The translations under genes and the position numbers were made by a program. From the NCBI GenBank assembly GCA_036733345.1, contig DAINAR010000076.1:1-11561 (forward strand): a stretch of 11,561 nt of DNA, written 5' to 3'. Source of the stretch: JAFGMQ01 sp036733345 (GTDB lineage: Bacteria; Desulfobacterota; DSM-4660; Desulfatiglandales; Desulfatiglandaceae). This document shows positions 1 through 7,714 of the stretch, in pieces (the stretch's first letter is position 1; each line of letters begins with the position of its first letter). The notes below the pieces were generated by a model that ran no database searches, was not told the origin of the DNA, and saw only the letters and a program-made list of their open reading frames with translations.

Positions 1-10
1 TACAGGGTCG

Positions 11-676
11 CTAAGTCTCAAACCCCGGCAGGGCGATGCTCCTCTCCATTCGGCGAGCCACCAGGACAACAACCGAAACAAGAGTCAGATAGACCAGAGT
101 GGCCGTCATATACGCCTTGAAGAAATGGAAGTTGGTAGCAGCTATTTCCTGCATCTGGGCAAAGAAATCATGATACTGAATCAGAAATGCCACCGAGGTA
201 TCCTTCAGATTCTGGATCACCTGGTTTGTTAAAGAAGGGACCGACAGGCGCATCACCTGCGGCAGAATGATCAAATGGAATGTTTCAAAATGGGTAAAAC
301 CCTGGGCATGGGCAGCCTCCAGCTCACTCTTGTCCAGGCCGTTATAGGCGGTCGTGAGGTAGCGGGCATTATAGGCTGACACATTCAGTGTAAAGCCAAT
401 TACAGCCACAGTAAACGCCGACAGACGAATGCCTAACTGCGGCAGTCCGTAATACATTAGAAAAAGATGTACCAGAAGCGGTGTCCCGATAAAGAAAGAA
501 ATATAGGCCTCGGTCCATTTCCGCAGAGTTTTGTTTTTTACAAGTTTCAGATAAAAGACACAGACCCCGCCTGCAATTCCGCTCACCGAAATAATGACCA
601 TAAGCATAAGCGTTCTTTGCAGCCCGGTCAGGATCTGGGGCCAATAAGCAACCAGGTCATTTATGAAAGGATCCAT
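11..676 (-). CDS. Polar amino-acid ABC transporter permease (second permease)
   Basis: Inner-membrane permease of the histidine/glutamine (HisM/GlnP) family, 221 residues, the usual family length. It has about five hydrophobic segments and the cytoplasmic EAA coupling loop that docks on the ATPase: E120-A121-A122, G126 and P139 are visible. The product is expected to pair with the other permease of this cluster to form the translocation pore for a small polar solute. It is the last gene of the importer operon visible here. The start ATG lies only four bases after the stop of the ATPase gene, with a modest AGG ribosome site inside the end of that gene (CAGGTAA). The stop is TAG at 11-13. Family and role are firm; the substrate cannot be read from the sequence. 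Confidence 0.93.
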   Translation of the reverse strand: MDPFINDLVAYWPQILTGLQRTLMLMVIISVSGIAGGVCVFYLKLVKNKTLRKWTEAYISFFIGTPLLVHLFLMYYGLPQLGIRLSAFTVAVIGFTLNVSAYNARYLTTAYNGLDKSELEAAHAQGFTHFETFHLIILPQVMRLSVPSLTNQVIQNLKDTSVAFLIQYHDFFAQMQEIAATNFHFFKAYMTATLVYLTLVSVVVLVARRMERSIALPGFET

Positions 677-680
677 AAGC

Positions 681-1418
681 TTACCTGTGATCTATCACGC
701 TCAGAAAAAACTGTTTGATCCGCGGATCGACGGATTCGTAAAACAGGCGCTCTGCAATGTCTTCCGCAACGATCACCCCATCGTCCATAAAAACTATGCT
801 GTCTGAAATGTACTTTGCCAGAAAGGCGTCGTGGGTGACGCAGAACATGGTGATATTGTCCAGAAAGAGTTTGTTTATGACTGTGACGACTTCCCTAGAC
901 ATTTGCGGATCGAGAGCGGACGTGGGTTCATCCAGAAAGAGTACGGCCGGGTCCATGGCCAGAGCGCGGACGATTGCCGCCCTCTGTTTCTGTCCGCCGG
1001 AAAGCTGTGCAGGATATTTGTTCCTGTGCTCAAACATACCGACGCGATTAAGCTCATGAGAGGCCTTTTCAACAGCTTCTTTTGACTTCATTTTCTTGAT
1101 CTTCCTCAGCCCCAGCGTCACGTTCTCTTCCACAGTCAGATGACGGTAAAGGGCAAAATGCTGAAACACAAATCCTATGTCCTCACGCACTTTGCGAACA
1201 TCCACGCCCGGCCGGGTGATGTCCTCCCCCTTGAAGATAATCTGTCCTGACGTGGGCTGGATAAGCAGATTCAAACAGCGAAGAAGCGTGGATTTGCCGC
1301 ATCCCGACGTACCCATCAGCACTTTGGAATTACCTTGATGCAGGTCGATATTAATACCCTTCAGGACGGCCTTGTCATCGAACTTCTTAACAAGATTTCT
1401 AACTTCAATCAGGGCCAT
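681..1418 (-). CDS. Polar amino-acid ABC transporter ATP-binding protein
   Basis: Cytoplasmic ATPase that powers the importer, GlnQ/HisP type, 245 residues from the chosen start. Walker A is GTSGCGKST (residues 36-44), the Q-loop is Q86, the signature is LSGGQ (139-143), Walker B is VLFLDEP (159-165), the D-loop is SALD (167-170) and the switch histidine is H196. All catalytic residues are present. A GTG at 1433 is also possible and would overlap the upstream stop as GTGA. I prefer the ATG at 1418: it has AAGGG five bases upstream and gives the family-typical N-terminus MALIEVRNLVKKF. The gene sits between the two permease genes, so one ATPase probably serves a permease heterodimer. Confidence 0.95.
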   Translation of the reverse strand: MALIEVRNLVKKFDDKAVLKGINIDLHQGNSKVLMGTSGCGKSTLLRCLNLLIQPTSGQIIFKGEDITRPGVDVRKVREDIGFVFQHFALYRHLTVEENVTLGLRKIKKMKSKEAVEKASHELNRVGMFEHRNKYPAQLSGGQKQRAAIVRALAMDPAVLFLDEPTSALDPQMSREVVTVINKLFLDNITMFCVTHDAFLAKYISDSIVFMDDGVIVAEDIAERLFYESVDPRIKQFFLSVIDHR

Positions 1419-1429
1419 GGTATCCCTTC

Positions 1430-2083
1430 TCACTCGGGGGCCAGGCCGGGAATGCGAAATTTCTTTTCAAACGTCATGAAAAGCATCACAAATAACCTGT
1501 AGATAATGAAATAGATGATACCCACGGCCAGATAAATTTCAAGACCCCGCAAGGTCATAACGGCCAGGCTCATGGCCTCTTTCATAATTTCGGGAATTCC
1601 AACCGTATAGGCAAAGGGGGTATATTTCAAGACCGACGTAAATTCATTAATCATACCCGGAATAGACATACGAAACATTTGGGGGAACATGATGTAAAGG
1701 AAAATCTGCATACTGTTCATTCCAGAGGCTTCGGCCGCCACAATTTCGTCCTGGTCAACGGCGGCCATGGCGCCCCTGAAGATTTCTGCAAGATAGGCGC
1801 CTGATATCAGCCCCAGACTCAGGACGATTGATACAAAAGGCGATATCCGGATGCCCAGGCCGGGCAGGCCGAAAAAGACGAGAAACAAAAGGACCAGGGC
1901 CGGAACACTGCGGAATACATAGTTATATGCAGCCAAAAAAAACGAGACTGCCTTCCAGCGTATTGTACTTAAAACAGCCAGAAAGAGTCCCATGGCCAGA
2001 CCGGCGCTTACGCTGGCAACCGTCACCAGGATGGTATATCCGGCACCCCTGGCCAGGATGATCAGAATGTCCCAGAAAGTCAT
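1430..2083 (-). CDS. Polar amino-acid ABC transporter permease (first permease)
   Basis: Inner-membrane permease of the His/Glu/Gln/Arg importer family, 217 residues with about five membrane segments. The EAA-type coupling loop is a variant: AAEASG at residues 116-121, then a conserved proline at P134. The MRGLEIYLAVGIIYFIIYRL stretch near the C-terminus is the typical last membrane helix of the family. It starts 19 bases after the stop of the binding-protein gene. The sequence upstream has GAAGGG about 15 bases away and AAAGAG almost touching the ATG, so the ribosome site is not ideal. Its TGA stop overlaps the alternative GTG start of the ATPase gene. The two permeases differ clearly, so the pore is probably a heterodimer. 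Confidence 0.93.
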   Translation of the reverse strand: MTFWDILIILARGAGYTILVTVASVSAGLAMGLFLAVLSTIRWKAVSFFLAAYNYVFRSVPALVLLFLVFFGLPGLGIRISPFVSIVLSLGLISGAYLAEIFRGAMAAVDQDEIVAAEASGMNSMQIFLYIMFPQMFRMSIPGMINEFTSVLKYTPFAYTVGIPEIMKEAMSLAVMTLRGLEIYLAVGIIYFIIYRLFVMLFMTFEKKFRIPGLAPE

Positions 2084-2102
2084 CTCTTTGGTTTACGCCC
2101 TT

Positions 2103-2852
2103 CTATTTTAACCACCTGTCAACAATGGCCTTGAGTTTCTCCGGCCCGATTTCATTGAGATAGCGGTCGAAATCCTTGCGCAGGGGCGATCCCTTCGGGA
2201 AAGCGAACCCAAACATATCGAAGCCGGTAAAAACATAGCTGTCCTGAATATCCATTTTTTTTCTGTAAACCGAGGCAACCGAACCGTCCAGAAATGCCAG
2301 ATCAAGATTTCCGTTTTTCAGGTCGGCCAGCACTTCATTATAGGTCGGATACATCTTGACGTCACTTAACTTATAAACGCCCTGAGGCTCCAGTTTGTCC
2401 TTGATGAAATCGCTGTAGGCCATGCCGCGCGGATAGCCGATGGAATATTTCTTCAACTCGGCAAGGTCGTTGACTACAATATTCCTGCCCTTCAGGCTGA
2501 CAAGGTTCCAGGTATTTTCCATGTAAGGTTTGGAAAAATCCATTACCTCTTTGCGCTTATCGGTAATCGAAATAGCCGAAAACGCCACATCAGCCTGTTT
2601 GCCGATCACCGCCCCGAGCATGCCCTGCCAGTCGTAAGACGTAATCTTATACTGGAAGCCCCTCGCCTTGCAAAAACTCTCAAATATATCAAGGTCAATG
2701 CCCTGATACTTCCCGTTTTCCTCAAACATGTTAGGCGGCGACGTCGGACAAACCGCCACTTTGATCACGGAGGCTTCTTCTTTTTTGCCGCAGCCCAGAA
2801 CCGCCAGCGACACAAAATACAGCAGGCAAAACAAGATGATGATTTTTTTCAT
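2103..2852 (-). CDS. Amino-acid ABC transporter substrate-binding lipoprotein
   Basis: Periplasmic solute-binding protein of family 3 (SBP_bac_3), 249 residues. A short lipoprotein signal peptide ends in the lipobox V-L-G-C with C21 as the lipidated cysteine, so the protein is probably anchored to a membrane. Visible family landmarks are GIDLDIFESF (51-60, first-lobe helix), SITDKRKEVMDFSKPY (95-110) with R100 in the place of the arginine that grips the ligand carboxylate, and the hinge-region GYPRGMAYSDF (139-149). The usual V-Q-x-G-T-T motif of the second lobe is replaced by the PRGMAYSD stretch, so the ligand may not be a standard amino acid. It is the first gene of the importer operon, 45 nt after the predicted transcription start. 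Confidence 0.93.
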   Translation of the reverse strand: MKKIIILFCLLYFVSLAVLGCGKKEEASVIKVAVCPTSPPNMFEENGKYQGIDLDIFESFCKARGFQYKITSYDWQGMLGAVIGKQADVAFSAISITDKRKEVMDFSKPYMENTWNLVSLKGRNIVVNDLAELKKYSIGYPRGMAYSDFIKDKLEPQGVYKLSDVKMYPTYNEVLADLKNGNLDLAFLDGSVASVYRKKMDIQDSYVFTGFDMFGFAFPKGSPLRKDFDRYLNEIGPEKLKAIVDRWLK

Positions 2853-2903
2853 GCAACATCCCTACCTTTCCACTTTTCGATAATTTCCCTTGAACGCAGC
2901 GCG

Positions 2904-2932
2904 ATTATATGAGCATCAACATTGTGAGTCAA
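2904..2932 (-). promoter_or_regulatory. Sigma-70 promoter of the ABC importer operon
   Basis: On the minus strand a TTGACT -35 box (2932-2927) is followed by a 17-bp spacer and a perfect TATAAT -10 box (2909-2904). Transcription would begin near 2897, giving a leader of about 45 nt before the binding-protein ATG. Spacing and both boxes match the housekeeping consensus in 11 of 12 positions. Seen in sequence; promoter activity is inferred. Confidence 0.75.
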
Positions 2933-3148
2933 TTGATTTGTTGCTTTTTACTATCACGCACTTTCATCATTTATTCTATATTTTTACCAGGTTCCTTATA
3001 ACACCTTTATATAAAGTTAAGCAGCAGCAAAGTAAAATAATCAAATAAATAATAAATAAGGATTACAGATAACCACATCTTTAACAACATATCTTTTCTT
3101 TTAAACCTCAAAACAGGACCGTAAATCTAAAAACCGCTATATGTTCTT

Positions 3149-3171
3149 TATATTGAACGCTGATCAATATA
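3149..3171. promoter_or_regulatory. Perfect 8-bp inverted repeat, possible operator
   Basis: TATATTGA (3149-3156) and its exact reverse complement TCAATATA (3164-3171) flank seven bases. The TTGA-N7-TCAA core resembles FNR/CRP-type sites but has one base too many between half-sites. It lies about 80 bp upstream of the forward -35 candidate and about 250 bp upstream of the importer promoter. It may bind a dimeric regulator or may be chance in AT-rich DNA. Confidence 0.35.
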
Positions 3172-3251
3172 TTAATGTTTTTTAACGTGTTTGTTAGTTA
3201 TTATATTATTTTGAATAGCCTTTTAAGTATTAATTTATTACCACAAATAAC

Positions 3252-3280
3252 TTGACATGACTTAATAGGTTCTTTAATAT
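3252..3280 (+). promoter_or_regulatory. Candidate sigma-70 promoter of the molybdenum hydroxylase operon
   Basis: A perfect TTGACA -35 box (3252-3257) is followed after 17 bp by TAATAT (3275-3280), a four-of-six match to the -10 box. Transcription would start near 3287 and leave a leader of about 220 nt before the FAD-subunit ATG. The surrounding AT-richness makes chance -10 matches likely, so confidence is moderate. Confidence 0.5.
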
Positions 3281-3350
3281 TGTTCAGCATAATGTTTTTA
3301 TATAGGTTTCAACTGGTTTTTTGCAGGTTTTTCGTCTTTAAGGGGGATAT

Positions 3351-3469
3351 CCATTCGAGACTTCTTTATTCTGCAGATAATGTCAGGTGTGTCTTTCATG
3401 TCATACTTGATACAAAACAACTGCCTGTATTTGCTGGGTTTTCAAACATTAGGCAGATAATTCGAATGG
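3351..3469 (+). promoter_or_regulatory. Possible structured leader of the molybdenum hydroxylase mRNA
   Basis: CCATTCGA (3351-3358) is exactly complementary to TCGAATGG (3462-3469), and the pairing extends by ATA/TAT with one bulged base. Inside this closing stem, CTGCCT (3421-3426) pairs with AGGCAG (3451-3456). The motif CAGATAAT occurs twice (near 3373 and 3454). Together these allow a multi-branched fold just upstream of the ribosome site. It does not resemble a riboswitch that I can name, including the Moco motif as I recall it. The fold is inferred by eye. Confidence 0.3.
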
Positions 3470-3509
3470 TATTTTTAAGTAAACGACGTCTATGTATAAG
3501 GAGAATAAA

Positions 3510-4406
3510 ATGGTCTTACCCAAGTTCCAATACCATGAACCCAAAAATCTGGGGGAGGCCTGCGAGATAATTGCAGGCCTTAAGGAAAATGCACGTCCGC
3601 TTGCTGGAGGAACAGACCTTCTGGTGAATATGAAAAAAGGCAGCATTTCGCCCAAGCATGTAATATCCCTTTCCAAACTTGAGGAATTAAAAGTGCTTGG
3701 CATTAAAAACAAACATTTGAATATCGGCTCGTGTGTTACTGCGGCCGAACTGGCAGAATCAACTATTGTGCAGCATGATTTCGGTGCACTGTGTGCAGGG
3801 GCAGGTAATCTTGGATCTCCCCTTATCCGGAATCTTGCCACTATTGGTGGAAACCTCATATCAGCTCGACCAGCCGCCGATTTACCGCCCTCTCTTATGG
3901 CCTATGGTGGAAAAGCAGTATTAGTAAAGAAAGGCGGTCAACGATCCGTGGACCTGAAAGCTTTCTTTAAAGGACTTGGAGAGACAGTTGCAGAACCGGA
4001 TGAAATCCTTTCTCACATCCATTTGGACATGCCTCCTTCGTATTCAGGGGGAGGGTATATGAAACTTGGCAAGAGAAACGCCCTTGAGATATCCATCGTT
4101 AATGTTGCGGCTTTCATAGCCCTTGACAGCCCGGATGGAGCAATTCGGGATGTTTGCATTGTACTGGGATCTGTCGGCCCTGTTCCTTTGCGGGCCGAGA
4201 ATGCTGAAAAAACACTTAAGGGCGAAGTGCCCGGGCCTTCTTTATTTATAAAGGCCGGAGAAGCTGCATCCAGGGAATGCAAACCAATAGATGATTTCAG
4301 AGGTTCTGCCTGGTACAGGCGGGAAATGGTCGCCGAACTGACCAGGCGAGCGTTGACCATGGCCTTTATTGAGGCAAAGGCCAGGGAATTGAGGAGGTGG
4401 AAATGA
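3510..4406 (+). CDS. Molybdenum hydroxylase FAD-binding subunit (CoxM/HcrB-like)
   Basis: Medium subunit of a xanthine dehydrogenase-family enzyme, 298 residues. It carries the FAD that passes electrons between the [2Fe-2S] subunit and the external carrier. FAD-binding motifs are AGGTDL (residues 32-37) and ATIGGN (110-115), followed by ARPAADLPPSL, as in CO dehydrogenase medium subunits. The C-terminal CO_deh_flav_C domain (about 180-290) is present. An ATG at 3492 is in frame. The ATG at 3510 is better: AAGGAG (3498-3503) lies six bases before it and would fall inside the longer version. The [4Fe-4S] loop that 4-hydroxybenzoyl-CoA reductase beta carries just after GGN is absent, and no cysteine group is seen there. 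The stop overlaps the next start as ATGA. Confidence 0.93.
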   Translation: MVLPKFQYHEPKNLGEACEIIAGLKENARPLAGGTDLLVNMKKGSISPKHVISLSKLEELKVLGIKNKHLNIGSCVTAAELAESTIVQHDFGALCAGAGNLGSPLIRNLATIGGNLISARPAADLPPSLMAYGGKAVLVKKGGQRSVDLKAFFKGLGETVAEPDEILSHIHLDMPPSYSGGGYMKLGKRNALEISIVNVAAFIALDSPDGAIRDVCIVLGSVGPVPLRAENAEKTLKGEVPGPSLFIKAGEAASRECKPIDDFRGSAWYRREMVAELTRRALTMAFIEAKARELRRWK

Positions 4407-4891
4407 AAAAGACATTGATCTGCTTAAAAGTAAATAACAAGGAATACGAGGTTGCCGTTGAGCCGAACAAAACACTGGCTGACCTTATTAGATATGACCT
4501 TGGCCTTACCGGGACAAAAAAGGGGTGTGACATGGGTGAATGCGGTTCATGCACCGTTATTCTGGATGGAAAACCCGTTAATTCCTGCCTGGTTCTGGCT
4601 TTACAGGCAGCTGATCGTGAAATTCAAACCGTTGAGGGACTGGAGTCGGAAGAGGGTCTTCATCCCCTGCAGGAAGCGTTTGTCGAACATGGAGCCATTC
4701 AGTGCGGATTCTGCACTTCAGGCATGCTCCTTTCTGCAAAAGATCTCCTTGAAAAGAAACCCAACCCTGATGAAGCTGAAATACGAAGGGCAATCTCCGG
4801 AAACCTCTGCCGGTGCACTGGATATCAGAAGATTGTAGAAGCAATAGGTTCTGCAGGAGAAAGGATGACTGAAAAGGGAGGTAAATCATGA
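4403..4891 (+). CDS. Molybdenum hydroxylase [2Fe-2S] subunit (CoxS/HcrC-like)
   Basis: Small electron-transfer subunit, 162 residues, the normal length for the family. The N-terminal plant-ferredoxin-like domain binds one [2Fe-2S] cluster through C42, C47, C50 and C62 (CDMGECGSC motif). The C-terminal helical domain binds the second through C101, C104, C136 and C138 (QCGFC and CRC motifs). It links the molybdenum site to FAD. A GTG at 4397 is in frame, but it lies within the ribosome site GGAGG (4393-4397) that serves the ATG at 4403, so the ATG is chosen. It overlaps both neighbours by four bases (ATGA), implying tight translational coupling and equal subunit supply. Confidence 0.95.
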   Translation: MKKTLICLKVNNKEYEVAVEPNKTLADLIRYDLGLTGTKKGCDMGECGSCTVILDGKPVNSCLVLALQAADREIQTVEGLESEEGLHPLQEAFVEHGAIQCGFCTSGMLLSAKDLLEKKPNPDEAEIRRAISGNLCRCTGYQKIVEAIGSAGERMTEKGGKS

Positions 4892-7254
4892 CACAATATA
4901 ATGTAGTCAATTCGAGAGCTCCAAGAATCGACGCCCCTGACAAGGCTACGGGCAGGGCCAAGTTTATCGACGATTTTACCATGCCGGATATGCTGTGGGG
5001 GGCCCTGCTCCACAGTCCGGTTGCCCATGCAAAGATCCTGAAAATTGACACCTCAAGGGCAAAAAAGCTCCCCGGCGTCAAGACAGTCATTACAGCAAAA
5101 GAGGCTGGCCTGACAAAATACGGTGTCAGCCCGGCCCGTTATGACGAAACAATATTCTGTCACGACAGGGTTAGATATGTCGGAGACGAGATTGCTGCCG
5201 TCGCAGCGGTTGACCTGGAAACCGCAATGGAAGCACTATCTCTTATAAAGGTAGAATACGAGGAATTACCTGCAGTTTTCACCATTGAAGAGGCCATGGC
5301 AAAAGGTGCCCCCTTACTCCATGCTGATTTTCCGGGAAATCAATGCGCAGAGGTTCATCATGAATTCGGCGATGTTGAAAAGGCATTTGCAGAATGTGAT
5401 TTAGTGCGGACGGATACAATGCAGAGTAAACGCCAGGACGGTGGATTCATCGAACCTCAGGGCTGCATTGCCGACTACGACAAAAGAGGATATCTGACGC
5501 TCAGGACAGCCACTCAGGTTCCTCACTATGTACAGCGCACTATTGCAATGGCCCTCAGACTTCCAGTCGGTAAAGTTCGTGTAATCAAACCATATGTGGG
5601 GGGCGGGTTCGGCCCCAAGGCTGAAGCCAATCCCATGGAAATGAGTGCATGTCTTCTCTCAATGAAAACAGGTAAACCTATCAAAATGAATTATACAAGA
5701 GAGGAAGTATTTCTTCACTGCAGGGCAAGGCATAGCTTCAGACACACAATGACAACCGGGGTCAAAAGGGATGGAACCATTCTGGCCCTCAAACATGAAT
5801 GTTATCTTGAAGGGGGCGCATACAGCAGTTTCGGTATTGCAACTATTTATTATGCAGGCTCTCTTCTTGGAGGCCCATACAAGCTCCCGAATATGAAATA
5901 TGATGGGTATCGAATCTACACCAACAAACCAGCCTGCGGGGCACAGCGGGGTCATGGAGGGGTCATCGCCCGCGCCGCATGGGAACAGCAGCTGGATGTG
6001 ATTGCAGAAGAACTTGGTGTAGACCCTGTAGAATTACGCCTTAAAAACATGATGGTCGCCGGCGACATCTCCTGCAACGAGCTCAAGATGAACAGCCTCG
6101 GTATGAGGGAGTGCATTGAGGCGGTCAGGGACGGATCCGGCTGGCCAGAGAAGAAAGGCAAACTCACTAAAGGAAGGGGTATCGGCATGGCTTGCGGGTT
6201 CTTCGTTTCAGGCGCGGGATATTCCATATATCGGTCAGACACTTATCACTGTACTGTAACAACACGTGTCAGTGATGATGGAGGAACCGTACATGTCTAC
6301 ACCGGGTCTGCTGAAATCGGTCAGGGTTCTGACACAACCTTTGCCATGATTACTGCTGAAACACTTGGAATTCCGCTGGAATGGGTCAGGGTTTCTTCCG
6401 GGGACACGGATTTCGGTGTAGACCTCGGCGCCTATTCAAGCCGGCAGACATTAATGACAGGACACGCTACCAAGGAAGCGGCGGAAGACATAAGGAGGCA
6501 GATCCTTGGAGTTCTCACGAGAGAACTCAAGGTTGACATGGCGGAACTGGACATCAAGGATGGTTATGTCACATTCAAGCATGGGGGCGTAGATTTCAGC
6601 CATCTGCGGAAACGCTACCTTGAGGAACACAGAGGCTGGAAAAACCATCCCGAAGAAAGCCGCCTGACCTTCCGCGAAGCAGCACGTATTGCTTATCTGG
6701 CCAGAGGAAGTATCATAGGAAAAGGCAAATATAAGCCTCAAAACCTGGGTGGAGGCCACAAGGGTGCAGCAGTCGGCACATCCCCTGCCTACGGCTGTTC
6801 AGCTCAGATTGTTGAGGCGAGCGTAGACATGGATACCGGACAGATTACACTGGATAAAATGACGGATGCCCATGACTGCGGATTTGCCATAAACCGTACA
6901 TCCGTTGAAGGGCAAATGCAGGGATCACTTATGATGGGCCTGGGTGAGGCAATGTTTGAAGAGGTGATCTTCGATAATAAAGGCAGAATTATGAATCCTA
7001 ATTTCGGAGAATACAAGCTGGCGACAGCCCTTGATATGCCTTATATTGAACCCATTATAGTGGAATCTCATGAACCCTATGGGCCTTATGGAGCCAAAGA
7101 GGTTGGTGAAGGTGCTATCATGCCTACTATCCCAGCAATCCTGAATGCCGTTTATGATGCTACCGGAGTGAGGTTCTGGGAGCTTCCACTTACACCGGAA
7201 CGAGTTTACAGGGCCATAAAAGAAAATAAAAATAAGAGCAAGAAAAAAGTTTAG
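4888..7254 (+). CDS. Molybdenum hydroxylase large subunit, 4-hydroxybenzoyl-CoA reductase alpha-like
   Basis: Catalytic subunit of the xanthine dehydrogenase family, 788 residues, binding the molybdopterin cofactor. The N-terminal a/b hammerhead domain covers about residues 15-125. Cofactor-loop motifs are GGGFG (238-242), PACGAQRGHGG (348-358, with R354) and TGSAEIGQGS (472-481). The catalytic general base is E741 in AKEVGEG. The segment around 310-358, with IYYAG, YDGYRIYTN and CGAxRGHG, resembles 4-hydroxybenzoyl-CoA reductase alpha more than xanthine or aldehyde oxidoreductases. This comparison is from memory. The missing [4Fe-4S] insert in the FAD subunit argues against a standard benzoyl-CoA-pathway reductase, so the substrate is open: an aromatic or N-heterocyclic compound is likely. 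GGGAGG lies six bases before the ATG. No twin-arginine signal is visible, so the enzyme is probably cytoplasmic. Confidence 0.93.
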   Translation: MTQYNVVNSRAPRIDAPDKATGRAKFIDDFTMPDMLWGALLHSPVAHAKILKIDTSRAKKLPGVKTVITAKEAGLTKYGVSPARYDETIFCHDRVRYVGDEIAAVAAVDLETAMEALSLIKVEYEELPAVFTIEEAMAKGAPLLHADFPGNQCAEVHHEFGDVEKAFAECDLVRTDTMQSKRQDGGFIEPQGCIADYDKRGYLTLRTATQVPHYVQRTIAMALRLPVGKVRVIKPYVGGGFGPKAEANPMEMSACLLSMKTGKPIKMNYTREEVFLHCRARHSFRHTMTTGVKRDGTILALKHECYLEGGAYSSFGIATIYYAGSLLGGPYKLPNMKYDGYRIYTNKPACGAQRGHGGVIARAAWEQQLDVIAEELGVDPVELRLKNMMVAGDISCNELKMNSLGMRECIEAVRDGSGWPEKKGKLTKGRGIGMACGFFVSGAGYSIYRSDTYHCTVTTRVSDDGGTVHVYTGSAEIGQGSDTTFAMITAETLGIPLEWVRVSSGDTDFGVDLGAYSSRQTLMTGHATKEAAEDIRRQILGVLTRELKVDMAELDIKDGYVTFKHGGVDFSHLRKRYLEEHRGWKNHPEESRLTFREAARIAYLARGSIIGKGKYKPQNLGGGHKGAAVGTSPAYGCSAQIVEASVDMDTGQITLDKMTDAHDCGFAINRTSVEGQMQGSLMMGLGEAMFEEVIFDNKGRIMNPNFGEYKLATALDMPYIEPIIVESHEPYGPYGAKEVGEGAIMPTIPAILNAVYDATGVRFWELPLTPERVYRAIKENKNKSKKKV

Positions 7255-7324
7255 CTGTTCGATCTTATTGATTGACTTTTAGGCAAGCAGATAATCTCTG
7301 ACTTGAATTGAGTCCGGTTGAAAT

Positions 7325-7363
7325 AAAACCCCATTACTTTGCAAAAAGGTGGTGGGGTTTTTT
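7325..7363 (+). terminator. Intrinsic terminator of the molybdenum hydroxylase operon
   Basis: AAAACCCCA (7325-7333) pairs perfectly with TGGGGTTTT (7353-7361), and the arm runs into a T tract (7358-7363). The loop is 19 bases and may hold a small inner pairing. It lies 70 bases after the large-subunit stop. The A-rich left arm could let it act on the other strand too, but no minus-strand gene ends here. Confidence 0.85.
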
Positions 7364-7596
7364 CAAAAACACTGGTATTGATCCGTTCTTAGTTGGTATT
7401 TCAGGTTAGTATTTGTATTATTATTTATTCAGCAAACAACTATTGACATAATAGCACCTAAGATGATAGTAGAATAATGTTGTGCTAATTTATATTTATT
7501 AAGCAATATCAGAACAGGAATGTAGCCTGAGTACAAATTAGCTGCATATGTAATATCCTTGATACTTGCAGTGTAGTTTGAAAAGTCGAAATGAAC

Positions 7597-7651
7597 TACC
7601 CCGCCGCAGAGCAGAGGGGTATCTTGAAAAGCATTGAACGCCCTAAGGGGC
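7597..7651. repeat. Paired GC-rich hairpins next to the tandem repeat
   Basis: TACCCC (7597-7602) pairs with GGGGTA (7616-7621) around a 13-base loop. About 20 bases later GCCC (7640-7643) pairs with GGGC (7648-7651) around TAAG. Both have the look of dispersed palindromic repeats that occur in many copies in a genome, but copy number cannot be tested in this window. Confidence 0.45.
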
Positions 7652-7654
7652 AGA

Positions 7655-7714
7655 GGCTTGTCCGCCGTGTTTATGGCGGGCTTGTCCGCCGTGTTTATGG
7701 CGGGCTTGTCCGCC
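7655..7714. repeat. 24-bp tandem repeat, 2.5 copies
   Basis: Two identical 24-bp units (7655-7678 and 7679-7702) are followed by the first 12 bases of a third (7703-7714). Each unit begins GGCTTGTCCGCC and holds a CCGCC/GGCGG hairpin around an eight-base loop. The third copy is cut short and continues into a tighter hairpin, TCCGCC-CCT-GGCGGA (7709-7723). No difference is seen between the full copies, which suggests recent expansion or strong homogenisation. Confidence 0.9.

Larger units (their letters stand above)
2853..3509. other. Divergent AT-rich intergenic region
   Basis: About 650 bases separate the divergent importer and molybdenum hydroxylase operons. The stretch from roughly 2940 to 3300 is strikingly AT-rich compared with the genes on either side and shows no believable coding frame. 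It contains the importer promoter, a perfect dyad at 3149-3171, a forward promoter candidate at 3252-3280 and a leader with inverted repeats at 3351-3469. The open frame at 3280-3570 lacks a ribosome site and overlaps the start of the FAD-subunit gene, so I do not call it a gene. Confidence 0.7.

Noticed and set aside
3280..3570. Plus-strand open frame of 96 residues ahead of the FAD subunit
   Set aside because: No ribosome site, AT-rich composition typical of the spacer, and it overlaps the start of the FAD-subunit gene in another frame.
4578..5090. Minus-strand 170-residue open frame across the small/large subunit junction
   Set aside because: It is antisense to two well-supported coding genes with complete motifs and has no family features of its own.
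7655..7714. CRISPR array
   Set aside because: The units are directly adjacent with no unique spacers, and no cas gene is present.
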